From Lachnospira multipara ATCC 19207 (GTDB taxonomy: Bacteria; Bacillota; Clostridia; Lachnospirales; Lachnospiraceae), in assembly GCF_000424105.1 (NCBI RefSeq), contig NZ_AUJG01000003.1, forward strand, positions 62,001 to 126,000: a stretch of DNA of 64,000 nucleotides, written 5' to 3'. Below are positions 60,770-64,000 of this stretch, piece after piece. The stretch's first letter is position 1; each line of letters begins with the position of its first letter. Under the pieces are notes generated by a model. The model saw only the letters and a program-made list of their open reading frames with translations, had not been told where the DNA came from and did not search any database. The translations under genes were made by a program, and so were the position numbers.

Positions 60770-61786
60770 TTATCCTTCATACCCATTAGGGTTATTTGAC
60801 TGCCATCTCCAAGAGTCAGCACACATCTGCTTTAAATCTCTCTTTGCTTCCCAGCCAAGTTCCTTCTTTGCAAGGCTTGCATCACAATAACATGTTGCAA
60901 TATCTCCTGCTCTTCTTTCCTTAATAACATAAGGAATCTTAACGCCAGTTGCTTCCTCGAAGTTCTTAACGATATCAAGAACTGAGTAGCCATTTCCTGT
61001 ACCTAAGTTATATATTTTAACACCTGGATTTTCTGCAATTTTCTTAATAGCTGCCACGTGACCAAGAGCTAAATCAACTACATGAATGTAATCTCTTACA
61101 CCAGTTCCATCTGGAGTATCATAGTCATTACCAAATACACCAAGCTGCTGTAACTTACCAACTGCAACCTGAGTGATGTATGGCATAAGGTTATTTGGAA
61201 TTCCGTTAGGATTCTCACCCATTCTGCCACTCTCATGTGCACCAATTGGATTAAAGTATCTAAGTAGAATAACATTCCACTCAGGATCTGCCTTCTGAAT
61301 ATCCATAAGGATCTCTTCAAGCATCCACTTTGTCATACCATAAGGGTTAGTTGGCTTACCCTTTGGGCATTCCTCTGTAATAGGAATAAAGGCAGGGTCT
61401 CCGTAAACTGTTGCTGATGATGAGAAAATGATATTCTTAACACCATGATTTCTCATAACATCGAAAAGTACTAAAGAACCTGAAATATTATTGTGATAGT
61501 ATTCAAGTGGCTTAGCTACTGATTCACCAACTGCCTTAAGACCAGCAAAATGAATTACACTATCAATATCTTCTTTATCAAAAATCTTATTAAGAGCGTC
61601 TCTATCTAAGATATCATTCTCATAAAATGTAACCTTTTTATTTGAAAGTTCTTCTACTCTTTTTAAAGACTCTTTACTTGCATTAACTAAATTATCCACT
61701 ACTACTACTTCATATCCAGCATTAAGTAACTCTAACACTGTATGACTGCCAATAAATCCTGCTCCGCCTGTTACTAAAATTGCCAT
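60770..61786 (-). CDS. galE: UDP-glucose 4-epimerase
   Basis: Interconverts UDP-glucose and UDP-galactose (or the N-acetyl forms), feeding glycan donors. The 338-residue product begins [20 protein letters not shown] (NAD-binding GxxGxxG), has the catalytic SSSATVYGD Ser and [10 protein letters not shown] Tyr-x3-Lys, and [20 protein letters not shown]. The start at 61786 has GGAGG; longer frames run into the upstream terminator. Confidence 0.95.
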   Translation of the reverse strand: MAILVTGGAGFIGSHTVLELLNAGYEVVVVDNLVNASKESLKRVEELSNKKVTFYENDILDRDALNKIFDKEDIDSVIHFAGLKAVGESVAKPLEYYHNNISGSLVLFDVMRNHGVKNIIFSSSATVYGDPAFIPITEECPKGKPTNPYGMTKWMLEEILMDIQKADPEWNVILLRYFNPIGAHESGRMGENPNGIPNNLMPYITQVAVGKLQQLGVFGNDYDTPDGTGVRDYIHVVDLALGHVAAIKKIAENPGVKIYNLGTGNGYSVLDIVKNFEEATGVKIPYVIKERRAGDIATCYCDASLAKKELGWEAKRDLKQMCADSWRWQSNNPNGYEG

Positions 61787-61810
61787 ATCAAAATATCCTC
61801 CAAAAAGAAA

Positions 61811-61842
61811 AAATAACGTGGGCGCATGTTGCGCACCCACGT
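61811..61842 (-). terminator. Terminator of the family-2 glycosyltransferase gene
   Basis: ACGTGGGTGCGCA paired with GCGCCCACGT (one bulge) on the bottom strand, then TATTTTTTC. Confidence 0.8.
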
Positions 61843-61877
61843 TTAATAATACCATATATTTTAGTTTAAGGCACTAA

Positions 61878-62621
61878 TTATTCGCCCTGCATCATACGTT
61901 CAGTTGTCCATGTCTCAACTGTATACTTATTAGCCTTGTTGTATCTCTTACGAAGATTAACTAACTGCTTAAGGTATTCCATAGTAACCTTACCTGAAAG
62001 CTTTGATTCACCTTCAGTTCTCTGCTGGAACTTATAAGGAATCTCAGTAACCTTTGCGTAAGTACCCATAGCAAGTACCTCAACCATAATCTTCCAACCA
62101 ATTGGCTGTAAGTCAGCATTTTCAATTACTTCTCTTCTAAACATGAATAAACCTGAAGTAGGATCTGTAATCTTTCTTAAGCATGGTAACATGATCTGAC
62201 CGATCTTTCTTGCTGTACCTGATACAAACTTACGGTACCAGTTAAGACCACCGTCATCACCACCAGGAATAAGTCTTGATGGAATACAGAAGTCTGCGCC
62301 AGCTTCCATTGCTTTATACATATATTTTAAAACGATTGGAGGATGCTGTAAATCAGCGTCCATACACGCCATATAATCACCCTTTGCTAATCTGAATCCC
62401 TTTAAAACAGCTGTAGCAAGTCCTGATTCGTTAGTTCTATGTTCCATACGAATCTGTGGGAAGTCCTTAGCAACTTCCATAATAATCTCTGGTGTGTTGT
62501 CCTTACTGTCATCTACAAAAAGAATCTCATAATCAATTCCCTTAAGAGCATCATCAATCTGAGTTACAAGATTTCTAATGTTCTTACCTTCATTAAATGT
62601 TGGAATAACAACTGATAACAT
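61878..62621 (-). CDS. Family-2 glycosyltransferase, polyprenol mannosyl/glucosyl type
   Basis: A 247-residue DPM1-like enzyme that usually loads a sugar onto a polyprenyl phosphate. It has LSVVIPTFNEGKNIRNLVTQ, ILFVDDSKDNTPEII, the donor motif MDADLQHPP and ITDPTSGLFMFRREVI. No C-terminal membrane segment is present. It follows the PIG-V-like gene by 187 bp and could supply its lipid-linked donor. AGGAGG precedes the ATG. Confidence 0.88.
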   Translation of the reverse strand: MLSVVIPTFNEGKNIRNLVTQIDDALKGIDYEILFVDDSKDNTPEIIMEVAKDFPQIRMEHRTNESGLATAVLKGFRLAKGDYMACMDADLQHPPIVLKYMYKAMEAGADFCIPSRLIPGGDDGGLNWYRKFVSGTARKIGQIMLPCLRKITDPTSGLFMFRREVIENADLQPIGWKIMVEVLAMGTYAKVTEIPYKFQQRTEGESKLSGKVTMEYLKQLVNLRKRYNKANKYTVETWTTERMMQGE

Positions 62622-62737
62622 TGTTTGCCTCCTAAAAATCTAATCTAAATTTTAATCTAATAGTAATCACTTGTTTAAAAATGCCCTATATAAGGCAAAA
62701 ACTCTCATAAACTGACAGTTTTTTCACAAGCTTGTTA

Positions 62738-62766
62738 ATTATAATACCTAAATATGAATATTACAA
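62738..62766 (-). promoter_or_regulatory. Sigma-A promoter of the family-2 glycosyltransferase
   Basis: Bottom strand TTGTAA at 62761-62766, 17-bp spacer, TATAAT at 62738-62743. Confidence 0.7.
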
Positions 62767-62808
62767 GTAAAATTATAGCCTTCATAAAAAGTTCACTAAA
62801 GCCAATAC

Positions 62809-64000
62809 TTACATAAACCAATAAAATTCCTGATACCAATAAAAAATCATAAAGCTTTCTATAACAATTAAAGCCGTTGTGATAAGCACTCTTAAGATTT
62901 TTGGCATTCTAGCTAAAAGGTCATAAACTCCAATATAAGTTACCCAAACTCCAATAATAAATCTAGGTGTACTCATAACATGACTAGTTAGTGGAATAAG
63001 TAGAGCTATAATTCCAAAAATCGCCATAGAGATATATTTTCTATAAATCATATATCCATAAAGGGCGAAAGCTACAATACAAAACCAACCCATGTAGGTG
63101 TATCTTAGCTCTAGCTGGCCTGTGCAGGCCTTCCATAAAACCTCAATAATTGGAAAGTAGTTATCATCTCTCCATGCAATCTGCACATGCATGAAAGCCC
63201 AAGGGTCACCGCAAAAGATTCTTAAGAAGAACATATATGCAAATGTACCTAGAGGGGCAATCATCACTGAGAATATATCAACTGGTCTCTTTAATTCATA
63301 AAGAATGAAATCCCATAAACATCTACAAAACTTTTTAAAGTCCTTAATGTGAGGAATTTTTCTATCCTCAAGTCTTATCCAATCAAAGAACATTTCTATA
63401 ATAATTGGGAAAACAAGTATGCAACCAACTATTCTAGTAGCTGAGGTAAGCATGGCAAAAAAGCCCGCTGCCAAGTAGTTCTTCTTTATAATATTGTAGA
63501 AACTTAAAGCAATAGTCATTATAAAAAGACTCTCTGTATAAGTTGAACCTGCATAAAAAGCATAAGGACTAGCAAAAAGTAAGATTGAAATAAGTATCCA
63601 AGAATATTCAACTTTTCCTTCCTTACTCTCACTGCCTCTTAGTTTGACCTTCTTGCCATCTCCGTAGTTAAGACCTAAATCCGTAACAATCTTTGCGGAA
63701 TAGAAAGCAGCAATTATTATGCAAATGTTAGACACAATCATACCTGTTACATAAGCCGAAAGATGATTAAAACTTATGGCTCTTACAAACATGCAAATCA
63801 AAGGATAAAGTGGGAAAAATGCCCAGTTAGCCTGAGGGTCCACATCTGTTGGATAAGTATATCCGTATTTCATAATGTCTGCGTAATGCTCTGCATCCCA
63901 CACATTTATGGACATGGCAAAATCCTTATGAGTATCACAAATCAAATTAGTGATTGGCACAAGGGCAATCATTATAAGTCTTGAAAGCCCCCATACCATA
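62809..64000 (-). CDS. PIG-V-like membrane mannosyltransferase (5' end may be cut by window edge)
   Basis: At least 396 residues with about nine hydrophobic spans and the GT-C pattern: SINVWDAEHYADIMKYGY with an Asp-Glu-His after the first span, then AFFPLYPLICMFVRAISF, GSTYTESLFIMTIALSFY and TSATRIVGCILV, which match the PIG-V / mannosyltransferase family. It uses a lipid-linked sugar donor, likely from the DPM1-like gene next to it. The ATG at 63997-63999 has no site that can be checked, so the true start may lie outside the window. Confidence 0.82.
   Translation of the reverse strand, partial: MVWGLSRLIMIALVPITNLICDTHKDFAMSINVWDAEHYADIMKYGYTYPTDVDPQANWAFFPLYPLICMFVRAISFNHLSAYVTGMIVSNICIIIAAFYSAKIVTDLGLNYGDGKKVKLRGSESKEGKVEYSWILISILLFASPYAFYAGSTYTESLFIMTIALSFYNIIKKNYLAAGFFAMLTSATRIVGCILVFPIIIEMFFDWIRLEDRKIPHIKDFKKFCRCLWDFILYELKRPVDIFSVMIAPLGTFAYMFFLRIFCGDPWAFMHVQIAWRDDNYFPIIEVLWKACTGQLELRYTYMGWFCIVAFALYGYMIYRKYISMAIFGIIALLIPLTSHVMSTPRFIIGVWVTYIGVYDLLARMPKILRVLITTALIVIESFMIFYWYQEFYWFM

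Overview
The window is a low-GC chromosomal segment of a motile Gram-positive anaerobe, most probably a Lachnospiraceae member (Clostridia). The basis is Clostridia-type ribosomal, cell-wall and flagellar proteins, a Bacillus-like comF-flgM-flgN-flgK-flgL-fliW-csrA gene order, sigma-A boxes with 17-18 bp spacing, and many motility promoters of the sigma-28/SigD type (GGGTTAAG, N15-16, CCGATA). Genus cannot be fixed from sequence alone. I see no rRNA, tRNA, IS element, prophage or CRISPR array.

Layout: (1) 1-6762, leftward: rpmG-secE-nusG-rplK-rplA, then rplJ-rplL from their own promoter and L10 leader, an orphan HicB-like gene, then rpoB, which runs off the left edge. (2) 7000-9182: a FliD-like paralogue, and facing it a 122-codon gene of unknown function behind a sigma-28 promoter and a 320-nt leader that can fold in two mutually exclusive ways. 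(3) 9336-22963: a glycosylation island. It holds an AMP-binding ligase, several CgeB-type glycosyltransferases, a DUF4422 protein, neuA-neuC-neuB, and a Maf-type flagellin glycosyltransferase. (4) 23098-28107: four tandem short flagellin genes, each with its own promoter, separated by nested palindromic repeats. (5) 28171-42987: flagellar late genes (fliT-like, fliS, fliD, flaG, csrA, fliW, flgL, two flgK, flgN, flgM, yvyF) followed by comFC and recD2. (6) 43153-46827: flgJ-like, flgG, flgF and mbl, headed by sigma-28 promoters. (7) 46880-58204: mixed chromosomal genes (OhrR regulator, another CgeB-type transferase, SulP transporter, FKBP lipoprotein, plsC, DUF1934, GntR regulator, ispE, MATE, AraC). 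(8) 58268-64000: an unknown sigma-28-driven gene with a three-way-junction 3' element, then glmM, galE, a family-2 glycosyltransferase and a PIG-V-like membrane mannosyltransferase cut by the right edge.

How it works together: FlgM holds sigma-28 until the hook is finished. Sigma-28 then fires the flagellins, flaG-fliD-fliS, flgK, flgG, mbl and two uncharacterised genes. FliW and CsrA tune flagellin translation. NeuA/B/C make a CMP-activated nonulosonic acid that the Maf protein is expected to put on flagellin, and the CgeB-type enzymes probably extend or diversify the glycan.

The least explained items are the switch-like leader at 8822-9150 with its unknown gene, the orphan sigma-28 gene at 58373, a recurrent TGAAAATGTA motif near motility promoters, a shared GGTACC hairpin at the 5' end of three flagellin mRNAs, and a dispersed family of nested palindromes.
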